Assembly: GCA_039925865.1 (NCBI GenBank)
Contig: JBDSYA010000323.1
Span: forward strand, 1-11,975
DNA: 11,975 bases
Direction: 5' to 3'
Source of the DNA: JBDSYA01 sp039925865
GTDB taxonomy: Bacteria > Bacteroidota > Ignavibacteria > Tepidaquicellales > Tepidaquicellaceae
The position numbers were made by a program, and so were the translations under genes. The notes beneath the pieces are model-generated. The model was not told the DNA's origin and did no database searches. It saw only the letters and a program-made list of their open reading frames with translations. Shown piece after piece: positions 1 through 6,659 of this stretch. The first letter of the stretch is position 1, and each line of letters opens with the position of its first letter.

Positions 1-1327
1 GCTTTCCTTCATTCCTTTTTACATATTCCGTTCCTGCTTTTGTTGACCAGCTTTGTAAAATTACCGGGATATAATTGTTAAGTGTTTCTAATGAATCAAT
101 CAGAACATTTTGCTGCATCTTGGATACACTTATTGTTTCAAGCTCCGGGAAAATAATTTTAAGCTCTTCACCGATTTTCAAAAGCAGAGTTGAATCCAGC
201 TTTACTTTACTTATTTCATTTTCCAGATTTTCGATTTTATTCGATTTATTTTCATCCTGAATCATTTTTCTTTCAAGTGTTTTCAGAAGATCGGCTCTGA
301 GTTCATTAGCATGGTTTTCTGTTGCTCCGCTTGATTCTATTTGCACAAGATTAAGTTTACAATTCTCTATATTGTATTGTGTAAGTGATTTACTCAGAGA
401 ATCCTCATTTTTGTTGTTAATCAGATCGCCTATGGTATAGATAACAAGTTCACTTTGTTCATCATCAGCATTGAATTTCCATTCGATGACTTTTCGGTTG
501 TCGCTCTTGATTTTTTCGTTGATGAATTTTTCTATACCCTTTGTCTGTCTAACCTCGAGTATTATATCATAAAAAATAAAAGCGCTTGGTATTATCATTA
601 GGATAAGAATTACTCCGGCAATCACTTTTCTTGCTACAACATTGGATTTGTGAAGATAAACTTTATAAGGAAATTTAAGTAATCTTATTACCAAATATGC
701 TGATGCACTGATGAAAACAGCATTGATAAAAAATAAATAAATAGCTCCGAGAAATAACTCATAGTTTCCCGTGGCTAAACCAAAACCTGCAGAACAAATG
801 GGTGGCATTAAGGCTGTTGCAATTGCTGCTCCCGGCAAAACCTGTGTTTCACGTGATCTCGATATAGCAACAATTCCTGCCATACCTCCAAAAATAGCGA
901 CCCCGACATCAAGAATTGTAGCCTTTGATCTGGATAAAAGTTCACTTGTAATTCCATTTAGCGGCGTAAATAGAAAATATATCGTACTTACGCTTAAACT
1001 GATCAACACGGCGAGAAAAAAATTAGATACAGAAAGAAGGAGTGTTTCATCATCATGGATTCCGAATGACATTCCTATGCCAAGTATTGGCGACATTAAA
1101 GGAGAGATAAGCATAGCTCCGATGATAATTGCCGGTGAATTCACATTTAACCCGATAGATGCTACGATCGCTGAGCATATTAAATACCATATGTTTGCAC
1201 CCTTTAAAGGAATATTTGATTTGATATTAGATAATGTTCCTTCTTTGTCGGTACCTGTTTTGATATCAAACAGGTGTTGTATATAGTTTAAAAATCCGGA
1301 TTTCTTAACCCTTAATTTGCTTATCAT
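1..1327 (-). CDS. DUF389 family multi-pass membrane protein (C-terminus beyond the left edge)
   Basis: The reading frame opens at ATG 1327 and stays open for 442 codons to the window edge, so the C-terminus is missing. Residues about 45-255 hold roughly six hydrophobic segments. The first contains the DUF389 signature GAMLISPLMSPILGIGM (70-86), and a later one contains LPGAAIATALMPP (164-176). A charged soluble region follows; residues about 342-390 look able to form a coiled coil. DUF389 proteins (TIGR00341 type) are inner-membrane proteins of unestablished function, and nothing nearby suggests a substrate. The start is supported by AAAAGGAA about seven bases upstream, one of the few good ribosome binding sites here. 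The gene is followed upstream by a gap containing tRNA-Asp relics, so it is probably transcribed alone. The family call is firm; the function is unknown. Confidence 0.88.
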   Translation of the reverse strand, partial: MISKLRVKKSGFLNYIQHLFDIKTGTDKEGTLSNIKSNIPLKGANIWYLICSAIVASIGLNVNSPAIIIGAMLISPLMSPILGIGMSFGIHDDETLLLSVSNFFLAVLISLSVSTIYFLFTPLNGITSELLSRSKATILDVGVAIFGGMAGIVAISRSRETQVLPGAAIATALMPPICSAGFGLATGNYELFLGAIYLFFINAVFISASAYLVIRLLKFPYKVYLHKSNVVARKVIAGVILILMIIPSAFIFYDIILEVRQTKGIEKFINEKIKSDNRKVIEWKFNADDEQSELVIYTIGDLINNKNEDSLSKSLTQYNIENCKLNLVQIESSGATENHANELRADLLKTLERKMIQDENKSNKIENLENEISKVKLDSTLLLKIGEELKIIFPELETISVSKMQQNVLIDSLETLNNYIPVILQSWSTKAGTEYVKRNEGK

Positions 1328-1350
1328 TTCAAAATTCCTTTTAAGCTGTT

Positions 1351-1378
1351 CAAACTTAATTTAAAAAAATCCTTCAAA
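1351..1378 (-). promoter_or_regulatory. Candidate promoter of the DUF389 gene
   Basis: On the minus strand TAAGTTTG (1358 to 1351) matches the Bacteroidota -7 consensus TAnnTTTG exactly and lies 23 bases before the ATG. The nearest upstream TTTG (1378 to 1375) is only 16 bases away, shorter than the usual 19 or so. The -7 box is therefore better supported than the -33 box. Confidence 0.28.
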
Positions 1379-1629
1379 AATGTAATTGCATGCAGCAAGC
1401 CCCGGAAAAAGTTAGCAATTTTTCAAATTTCAAATTAAAAATTATTAGATTAGTAAAATGAGCAATAAATAAATTTAAATAAATACCATGCAAAATACAT
1501 TTAACTCAAGATTTTAATGGTGGGTTTATGTTGGAAAAAATCGTATGATAATCGTATGAAAAAACAAAGGAGTAGCTATATCAATCGCACTAAGCTCCAT
1601 ATTATGTTTGCGGAATCGATGAGACTTTC

Positions 1630-1645
1630 CCCCGAATACTCGGGG
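1630..1645. repeat. Short palindrome, copy 1 (16 nt core)
   Basis: CCCCGAATACTCGGGG sits in the former T arm of the tRNA-Asp pseudogene. With one more C and G on each side it forms a stem of at least seven GC-rich pairs around a short loop. It matches copy 2 at 13 of 16 positions, which suggests both belong to a small dispersed palindromic element family. Confidence 0.6.
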
Positions 1646-1670
1646 GGACGACCTCCTGAGTGACATTCAG

Positions 1671-1686
1671 CCCCAAGTTCTCGGGG
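1671..1686. repeat. Short palindrome, copy 2 (16 nt core)
   Basis: CCCCAAGTTCTCGGGG sits in the former D arm of the tRNA-Asp pseudogene and matches copy 1 at 13 of 16 positions. The four terminal C and G pairs are complete; the inner part pairs less well than in copy 1. Confidence 0.6.
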
Positions 1687-1718
1687 TAACCAACTCAATT
1701 ACGACTGCTTGTATGTAC

Positions 1719-1919
1719 TTAACAATTTTTATAAAAAACTCTGTTGCGTTGTTTCTTTAAAAATCTTTCTCTTTTATTAGTAAATTTTTCATGATAAACT
1801 ATTTTCCACGGAATCTTTCTTGATGTATATGTGCTTGAGCCTGAATTATGGAATTCTAATCGTTTTTCTAAGAAGGAACCATCTATTTCACTCTCTAAAA
1901 TATAAACGAAGTATTCCAT
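1719..1919 (-). pseudogene. GIY-YIG endonuclease-like relic lacking the YIG motif
   Basis: From ATG 1919 the frame encodes 66 residues, against about 80-95 for the small single-domain GIY-YIG proteins common in Bacteroidota. The start MEYFVYILES matches the first strand, including the VYIL that takes the place of GIY. Where the family continues with Y-x-YIGxTNDLEKRL, this protein goes directly from DGSF to LEKRL, so about seven residues with the YIG half-motif are absent. Later, TNKRERFLKK lacks about five residues where relatives have KREAxKRE. The IPWKIVY and C-terminal FLKKQ parts are conserved. Both gaps keep the frame. The frame is open further upstream to 2051, but that part is read through the tRNA and terminator and is not real. 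No good ribosome binding site is visible. It is probably a dead or inactive remnant. Confidence 0.68.
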
Positions 1920-1950
1920 TGTTGATAGATGCTCTTTCTTTAGTCTAAAC

Positions 1951-1984
1951 AAAAAAACCCTCCAAGTTTTATACTTAAAGGGTT
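1951..1984 (-). terminator. Rho-independent terminator after tRNA-Asp
   Basis: On the minus strand, starting 9 nt after the tRNA 3' end, AACCCT pairs with AGGGTT, with an inner AAGT/ACTT pairing. The hairpin is followed by a run of T residues (1957 to 1951). Position and form fit termination of the tRNA transcript. Confidence 0.75.
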
Positions 1985-1992
1985 TACTTTTG

Positions 1993-2066
1993 CGGAATCG
2001 ACGAGACTCGAACTCGCGACCTCCTGAGTGACAGTCAGGCGTTCTAACCAACTGAACTACGACTCC
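1993..2066 (-). tRNA. tRNA-Asp (anticodon GTC)
   Basis: A complete 74-nt cloverleaf is readable on the minus strand. Acceptor GGAGTCG pairs with CGATTCC with one G-T pair. The D arm contains AGTTGGTTAGA. The anticodon stem CCTGA/TCAGG encloses CTGTCAC with anticodon GTC. The T arm is GCGAG-TTCGAGT-CTCGT. The discriminator base is G, as expected for Asp. CCA is not encoded; the next bases are CAAA. A promoter-like element lies just upstream and a terminator just downstream, so it appears to be a single-gene unit. A decayed second copy lies at 1611-1708. Confidence 0.95.
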
Positions 2067-2081
2067 GTCTTTAAAACGATT

Positions 2082-2114
2082 CGCAAATTAACCATTATAC
2101 TGAACTATTACAAC
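2082..2114 (-). promoter_or_regulatory. Candidate promoter of tRNA-Asp (GTTG-N19-TTAATTTGCG)
   Basis: On the minus strand GTTG (2114 to 2111), exactly 19 bases, then TTAATTTGCG (2091 to 2082). This matches the known Bacteroidota layout TTTG-N19-TAnnTTTG and places the start a few bases before the tRNA 5' end at 2066. The same two boxes with the same spacing precede the DinB-family gene. A TATAAT (2099 to 2094) also occurs in the spacer but has no TTGACA-like box 17 bases upstream. Confidence 0.5.
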
Positions 2115-2154
2115 TCAATTTCTGCATAAAGGCTTTGGTAAAATTTACTAAAAT

Positions 2155-2724
2155 TTACTTTCTCTTAAAAATTATTTCCATTGTCTTCATTTCTTTTCCG
2201 TTTTGTGTCATAAACATTTCCAGTTTTTGATTATTATCATCTATGATCTCAAAAGTTTCTCTCACAACCATATCTAAACCTGTCATCGGATCGGTTTGCT
2301 TTCCGCTCAAATTGACTGTCCTTGTTGCGTCGTCCCAAGTTCCTTCCATATACACCATCCCTGTTCCCATATTATCTACCCATGAACTGACGAACTTTTT
2401 CTTTGAATTATCATAACCAACAATGCTGATACCTTCAAAAGGCATTCCCATAAAATTGCCTAGATTTGTTGACTGCTGATATCTTCCTCCAAGAATCATG
2501 GAGTTCACAACTGTGCCGGTACTTTTTGTAGGAGGTGCATCCGGAGACATCCATAATGAAATCTCTGATGACCATTCTCCGTTTGACTTTGCAAGCATAT
2601 CATGCACGGAACCCGGTGTCATATATGCCATCCAGGCTTTCATTTCAGCATCAGTTTGTGCAAAAATTTGTGTAGTGATGGAAAAAATAATAATTGTTAA
2701 AAATGTTTTTATTGTAATTTTCAT
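2155..2724 (-). CDS. Secreted DUF1579 domain protein
   Basis: The 189-residue protein begins with a clear signal peptide: Lys at 3 and 6, a hydrophobic core at about 7-18, and probable cleavage after Ala22. The residue after the cut is Gln, so it is not a lipoprotein. The mature part matches DUF1579: WMAYMTPG, then a 'xGEWSSEISLWM' strand, GRYQQSTNLGNFMGMPFEGISIVGYDN and a C-terminal strand IIFKRK. The family is predicted to form a lipocalin-like beta barrel of unknown ligand. The ATG at 2724 is preceded by AAAGGAT about ten bases upstream. It diverges from the DinB-family gene and stands alone. The family is clear; the role is unknown. Confidence 0.85.
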   Translation of the reverse strand: MKITIKTFLTIIIFSITTQIFAQTDAEMKAWMAYMTPGSVHDMLAKSNGEWSSEISLWMSPDAPPTKSTGTVVNSMILGGRYQQSTNLGNFMGMPFEGISIVGYDNSKKKFVSSWVDNMGTGMVYMEGTWDDATRTVNLSGKQTDPMTGLDMVVRETFEIIDDNNQKLEMFMTQNGKEMKTMEIIFKRK

Positions 2725-2880
2725 GATTGTTTCTATCCTTTCTTTTTTCTTAAATTTAAAAAACTTCTCATATAAACTAAAGTCTATAAACGTGATGTTT
2801 AAAATTTTTTAATTTGTTAATACAGGAATCCAGTCAAATTTACATAGTGATCAATACAGAAATCCTATCATTAATATATG

Positions 2881-2913
2881 GTTGAGCTTCAATTTTTTAT
2901 TCATTAATTTGCG
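2881..2913 (+). promoter_or_regulatory. Candidate promoter of the DinB-family gene (GTTG-N19-TTAATTTGCG)
   Basis: GTTG at 2881-2884, exactly 19 bases, then TTAATTTGCG at 2904-2913. Both boxes and the spacing are identical to those before tRNA-Asp. The predicted start site leaves a leader of about 20 bases before ATG 2938. Confidence 0.48.
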
Positions 2914-2937
2914 TTTAAATTAAACTAAAAAAATTAT

Positions 2938-3438
2938 ATGCCACTAAACGAATCTTTTCTCGGAGAACTTCAACATGAAACAAAACTAACCCGATCAATG
3001 CTAGAGCGGGTTCCGGAAGATAAACTAACCTGGAAACCACATGAAAAATCAATGTCACTAGGTGAACTTTCATCACACATTGCTGAAATTCCCGGATGGG
3101 CTTCAAGCATAATTGAAGAAGACGAACTCGATTTTGCGAAAACTGATTATAAACCGGTCGTGATTACATCAAGGGATCAATTACTAAAAATGTTTGATGA
3201 GAATGTAACCAAAGGTATTGAGTCACTTAAGAAAGCAGGCGATGAGACATTGAAAGCAAATTGGAAGATGCGATCCGGAGAGCAAATTTTTTTTGATATG
3301 CCCAGGACACAGGTGATCAGAGGATTTATTTTAAATCATGGTGTACATCACAGAGGTCAGCTATCAGTGTTTTTGAGATTGAATGATGTTCCCCTGCCAT
3401 CTATCTATGGACCGACAGCTGATGAAGGAAATATGTGA
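2938..3438 (+). CDS. DinB family protein (putative metal-dependent)
   Basis: This 166-residue protein fits the DinB/YfiT four-helix-bundle superfamily, whose members bind a divalent metal through three histidines. Here the likely ligands are His47 (in GELSSHIAEIPGW), His134 and His138 (in LNHGVHHRGQL). The opening FLGELQHETKLTRSMLERVPEDKL and the WKPHEKSMSLGEL stretch are typical of the family. Members include damage-inducible proteins and thiol-dependent transferases; nothing here tells which. The start codon ATG follows an A-rich stretch with no Shine-Dalgarno sequence. It is transcribed away from the DUF1579 gene and towards the FAD oxidoreductase gene, so it is likely monocistronic. Confidence 0.88.
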   Translation: MPLNESFLGELQHETKLTRSMLERVPEDKLTWKPHEKSMSLGELSSHIAEIPGWASSIIEEDELDFAKTDYKPVVITSRDQLLKMFDENVTKGIESLKKAGDETLKANWKMRSGEQIFFDMPRTQVIRGFILNHGVHHRGQLSVFLRLNDVPLPSIYGPTADEGNM

Positions 3439-3455
3439 TTTAGTTCGTAGAGTTA

Positions 3456-3476
3456 GCCCGAAGGGGTGCCTTCGGC
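3456..3476. repeat. Palindrome between convergent genes
   Basis: CCGAAGG (3458-3464), loop GGTG, CCTTCGG (3469-3475) is a perfect 7-bp stem. It lies between the converging ends of the DinB-family and FAD oxidoreductase genes. There is no T tract on either side, so it looks more like a dispersed palindromic element or a factor-dependent transcript end than an intrinsic terminator. Confidence 0.5.
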
Positions 3477-3534
3477 ATAGAGTGGTTAATAATTATTAAA
3501 TCTCAGGTTCCAAATTCTCCACATACTCTACAAA

Positions 3535-4653
3535 CTAAACTATCCTTTCAGCTACCCACGACGCCAAAGCAACCCCCATTCCATTACAGGAAATGATACA
3601 TACTATTCTGTCAGATAATTTTTCGATCAGAGGCAATTTATTCTCTGTAAATCCCATGATTCCTGACCATGTAGAATCTATTTCAAATTCTTGTCCCGGC
3701 AGAATCATTGTTTCTAACTTCTGTTTTAAATCATTCACTATTTTTTCATTAGATTCAAAATCAGTTGTTTCTTCCTTTTTAAAATCCAGATTTCTTCCAC
3801 CACCGAAGATAATCCTGTTTTCATAATTTCTGAAATAATAAAAACCTTCGTCAAAATGGAAGACACCTTTAAATTTTAATTCTTCAACGGGCTTTGTAAC
3901 TATCACCTGACCTCTAGCGGGTTTGATATTCATCCCGGGTAATAAACTTTTTGTGAAGGCATTCGTGCAAACTATGATTCTTTTTCCTTCAAAGCTTATT
4001 TGGTCAGCGCCAGAATAACTTTTTGTAATTAGCTTTACATAATTTTCTTTTTCCCTTACAGCTTCAACACAGCATCCGTTTATAATTTTTATTCCAAGTC
4101 CCGCTGCATAATTAATCAAAGAATTCATCATCTTTCCGGTATCTATTTGTGATTCAAATTTACTGTAAACAATACATTTAATGATTGATTCGTTGAACCC
4201 GAAATCTTTTAACTTTTCATTTTTTACTTCAAAGGTATCGGAATCAAAAATATGTCTGATCTTATCATTCACCTCTTTTATCTTATCAATTGAATGTAAA
4301 TGTTTATTATCTATTAACTCATATCCACCATAATTTAACAATCCTATTCTTTCGTCACCTAATCTTTTTCTCAAAATGTTTATTCCTCTCCATCTCTTTT
4401 CAACTAAGGAAACCGTTTCATCAATTCCTATTCTATTGAAGTCAGATAATATTTCAGAGAGGCTGCCAAAACAGGCAAAGCCTGCATTCCTTGTACTCGC
4501 ACCTTCCGGAAATATTCCCCTTTCAAGAATTAAAACCGAAGCAGAAGGACTTTTTTCCTTAATTGAACAAGCAACCGAAAGTCCAAGTATTCCGCTTCCT
4601 ATAATGATGTTATCGTATTTTACAAAAGAGTTTTTTTCCCAGAAAGAAAGCAT
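3535..4653 (-). CDS. FAD-dependent oxidoreductase, DAO family
   Basis: The 372-residue protein has an N-terminal Rossmann FAD motif IIIGSGILGLS (17-26), an acidic residue closing the second strand (LILERG), and STRNAGFACFGS (53-64), which in DAO enzymes contacts the flavin. A later LNYGGYEL and a C-terminal NGMGVALASWVAER complete the FAD site. The DAO family oxidises amines or amino acids such as glycine, sarcosine or D-amino acids; the substrate cannot be read from the sequence. The opening MLSFWEKNSFVKYDNIIIG matches a group common in Bacteroidota and supports ATG 4653, which lacks a clear ribosome binding site. It follows the aldehyde dehydrogenase by 61 bases on the same strand, so co-transcription and an amine-to-aldehyde link are possible but unproven. 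Confidence 0.85.
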   Translation of the reverse strand: MLSFWEKNSFVKYDNIIIGSGILGLSVACSIKEKSPSASVLILERGIFPEGASTRNAGFACFGSLSEILSDFNRIGIDETVSLVEKRWRGINILRKRLGDERIGLLNYGGYELIDNKHLHSIDKIKEVNDKIRHIFDSDTFEVKNEKLKDFGFNESIIKCIVYSKFESQIDTGKMMNSLINYAAGLGIKIINGCCVEAVREKENYVKLITKSYSGADQISFEGKRIIVCTNAFTKSLLPGMNIKPARGQVIVTKPVEELKFKGVFHFDEGFYYFRNYENRIIFGGGRNLDFKKEETTDFESNEKIVNDLKQKLETMILPGQEFEIDSTWSGIMGFTENKLPLIEKLSDRIVCIISCNGMGVALASWVAERIV

Positions 4654-4714
4654 TGTTTCAAATTTATGATTGGGATTTATGATTTACGATCTGATTTTTG
4701 AAACTCTACACATG

Positions 4715-6157
4715 TCATAATTTCACACAAACATTCTTCGCTTCAGTAAAAAATCTCAATGCTTCAACTCCGCCTTCTCTGCCTACACCTGAGTTCTTTA
4801 TTCCACCGAATGGTGTTCGCAAATCTCGAAGCATCCAGCAGTTTACCCAGACTATACCGGAATTTATTTTTGCCGACATTCTGTGGGCTCTTGACAAATT
4901 TTCAGTCCATATTATCGATGCAAGTCCGTATTCAGTGCTGTTTGCCATCATCAATACTTCCTCTTCAGTTTCAAATGGTGTTATCGTTACAACAGGACCG
5001 AATATTTCCTCACTATTGGTTCTGCAATTATATTTCAGACCCTCTATCACTGTTGGTTCAATAAACCATCCGTCTTTACATCTTCCTTTGATCACTACCG
5101 GTCCGTTTCCGCACAAAATTCTTCCGCCTTCATCCACAGCAAGAGTTATGTAAGAAAGAATTTTTTCGAAGTGTTGTTTTGAAACAATTGCTCCAACATA
5201 TGAATCTTCATTCAGCGGATCCCCGACTTTCAATTGTTTTACTTTTTCAACAAAATCTTTTTTAAACTTTTCATATATTTTTTTTTCAATAAATATCCTC
5301 GAGCCGCATAAACATATTTCTCCCTGATTTCTGAATGATGACTGAACTGTAGTATCCAGCATCTCATCATAATTGCAGTCTGCAAAAATTATATTCGGAT
5401 TTTTTCCTCCAAGCTCAAGTGAAAGTTTTTTAAACATCGGGGCTGCAACCTTTGCGATCTCCTGTCCTGTTTTTGTTCCTCCTGTAAAAGTTATTGCTTT
5501 TATTTTCGGATGGCATACAATTGCAGAGCCTGCTTTATGACCATATCCATGAATAATATTCAACACCCCTTCCGGAAGTTTTGCTTCAATGCATATTTCT
5601 GAAAGCATAAACGCAGTCAATGGTGTGATCTCTGAGGGTTTTGCAACGACACAATTACCTGCAGCGAGTGCCGGTGCGATTTTCCAGGTAAATAAATACA
5701 AAGGAAGATTCCATGGTGATATTGCTCCGACAATACCAAGAGGTTGTCTTAAAGTATAGTTCACAGCTTCATTATTTGTGGAATGAGATTCACTGGAGAA
5801 ATGTGTAATTGCTGTTGCATAAAATTCAAAGTTTTGTATTGCTCTCGGAATATCAACACTTCTCGCAAGCCATAGAGGTTTGCCATTATCACGAGACTCG
5901 GCATAAGCAAACTTTTCAGAATTTTTTTTTATAAGTTCAGCAATATCTAAAAGATAACGTGACCGTAGTTCAACATTCATACCTGACCATGTTCCAAAGG
6001 CTGCCTCAGCCGATCTTACAGCCAGTTCAACATCTTCTTTTTCGGAATCAGGTATCATAGTAAATACTTCTCCTGTTGACGGATCATAATTATTAATATA
6101 ATTATTATTATAAGGTGTCGTCAGAATGCCGTTGATATAATTTTTAATTTTTTCCAA
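4715..6157 (-). CDS. NAD-dependent aldehyde dehydrogenase, ALDH8/2-aminomuconate semialdehyde type
   Basis: The 480-residue protein is full length for the ALDH superfamily. It shows SPWN (147-150, with Asn150 for the oxyanion site), FTGG (224-227), the general base Glu248 in LELGGKNPN, the nucleophile Cys282 in NQGEICLCGSR, and EIFGP (384-388). The NQGEICLC signature resembles the ALDH8/hydroxymuconic and 2-aminomuconic semialdehyde dehydrogenases of meta-cleavage and kynurenine pathways. That specificity is inference, supported by the neighbouring SDR. The start is TTG at 6157: the codon just before it is a TAA, the next Met is residue 34, and IKNYINGIL at the N-terminus is conserved in the family. 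No Shine-Dalgarno sequence is visible. The DUF4286 gene ends 51 bases upstream. Confidence 0.9.
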   Translation of the reverse strand: MEKIKNYINGILTTPYNNNYINNYDPSTGEVFTMIPDSEKEDVELAVRSAEAAFGTWSGMNVELRSRYLLDIAELIKKNSEKFAYAESRDNGKPLWLARSVDIPRAIQNFEFYATAITHFSSESHSTNNEAVNYTLRQPLGIVGAISPWNLPLYLFTWKIAPALAAGNCVVAKPSEITPLTAFMLSEICIEAKLPEGVLNIIHGYGHKAGSAIVCHPKIKAITFTGGTKTGQEIAKVAAPMFKKLSLELGGKNPNIIFADCNYDEMLDTTVQSSFRNQGEICLCGSRIFIEKKIYEKFKKDFVEKVKQLKVGDPLNEDSYVGAIVSKQHFEKILSYITLAVDEGGRILCGNGPVVIKGRCKDGWFIEPTVIEGLKYNCRTNSEEIFGPVVTITPFETEEEVLMMANSTEYGLASIIWTENLSRAHRMSAKINSGIVWVNCWMLRDLRTPFGGIKNSGVGREGGVEALRFFTEAKNVCVKL

Positions 6158-6208
6158 TTAACTGAATTATATTTAATTCTTTTTAATCAATAAAGGTGAG
6201 TTCATTTA

Positions 6209-6508
6209 TTAAGCGGATTCCATAAGTGTCCTGAAAGCTACAAACTTATCTTTATATTTATTCATGTGTTCTTGTTGCAGCTTCGGTGCAAAATCCTTTT
6301 GATACTTATCATAATCTTCCATTGATTTTAAAAAATATTGAATTGAATATGTATTTTCATTTCCTTCTTCTGTGATGATTTTAAAGATCCTGTTTTCAAT
6401 GAAAAGACCTGTGGCAAGCACTTCGGGAATATGAACATTCTTCATCCACTCAAGCCATTCATTATGAACTGAGTCATCAACGTTTACTGTAACATTATAA
6501 AGAATCAC
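6209..6508 (-). CDS. DUF4286 family protein
   Basis: This 99-residue protein matches DUF4286: the opening MILYNVTVNVDDSVHNEWLE, then WMKNVHIPEVLATGLF, YSIQYFLKSMEDYDKY and a charged C-terminal helix. The fold is probably a ferredoxin-like dimeric alpha/beta barrel, and the function is not established. No signal peptide or membrane segment is present, so it is cytoplasmic. The start is GTG at 6508, chosen because family members begin at this strand; no ribosome binding site is visible. It lies 151 bases after the SDR gene and 51 bases before the aldehyde dehydrogenase gene, all on one strand. Confidence 0.82.
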   Translation of the reverse strand: MILYNVTVNVDDSVHNEWLEWMKNVHIPEVLATGLFIENRIFKIITEEGNENTYSIQYFLKSMEDYDKYQKDFAPKLQQEHMNKYKDKFVAFRTLMESA

Positions 6509-6659
6509 AATAGTAAAATTTGAATTGTTAAAAACTAGTGAGAAAATTCTTCATCGATAAATCTAGAATACTTGTGTAAAGATTTAAATCAATTTTGGAA
6601 GTTTTCAATTTTAATTTGTAATTTTGCTTTTTTATTTTTGACATTTAATTTTATCACGA

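Larger units (their letters stand above)
1611..1708 (-). pseudogene. Degenerate tRNA-Asp copy interrupted by two palindromes
   Basis: Read on the minus strand, this aligns end to end with the intact tRNA-Asp at 1993-2066 but is 98 nt instead of 74. The acceptor 3' strand CGATTCC, the discriminator G and the following CAAA are identical. The anticodon GTC and most of its stem remain. The 5' acceptor strand reads GCAGTCG instead of GGAGTCG, which breaks a pair, and the anticodon stem also has a mismatch. The D-loop/D-stem side is enlarged by 10 nt around a CCCC...GGGG palindrome, and the T arm is replaced by a sequence 14 nt longer with a second palindrome, so TTCGAGT is lost. It cannot fold as a normal tRNA. 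It is most likely a duplicated tRNA gene that decayed. Confidence 0.78.

Noticed and set aside
771..1286. Open frame of 171 codons on the plus strand
   Set aside because: It is antisense to the DUF389 gene, whose membrane segments and conserved motif lie on the minus strand.
1540..1559. Direct repeat ATCGTATGA twice at 11-base spacing
   Set aside because: It could be an operator half-site pair, but there is no nearby promoter or regulator to support it.
1920..2051. N-terminal extension of the GIY-YIG frame (VRTPDCHSGGREFESRR)
   Set aside because: This peptide is the antisense-free reading of tRNA-Asp itself and its terminator, a well-known false extension. The real homology begins at Met 1919.
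2094..2099. TATAAT as an E. coli-type -10 box for tRNA-Asp
   Set aside because: No TTGACA-like box lies about 17 bases upstream, whereas the GTTG-N19-TTAATTTGCG layout over the same bases recurs elsewhere in the window.
2140..2160. Tandem AAAATTTACT repeat at the end of the DUF1579 gene
   Set aside because: Two copies of a ten-base AT-rich word at a gene end are too weak to call in this base composition.
3456..3476. Bidirectional intrinsic terminator
   Set aside because: The hairpin is good, but neither strand has a run of T residues after it.
4698..5153. Open frame of 151 codons on the plus strand
   Set aside because: It is antisense to the C-terminal part of the aldehyde dehydrogenase and shows no domain signature.
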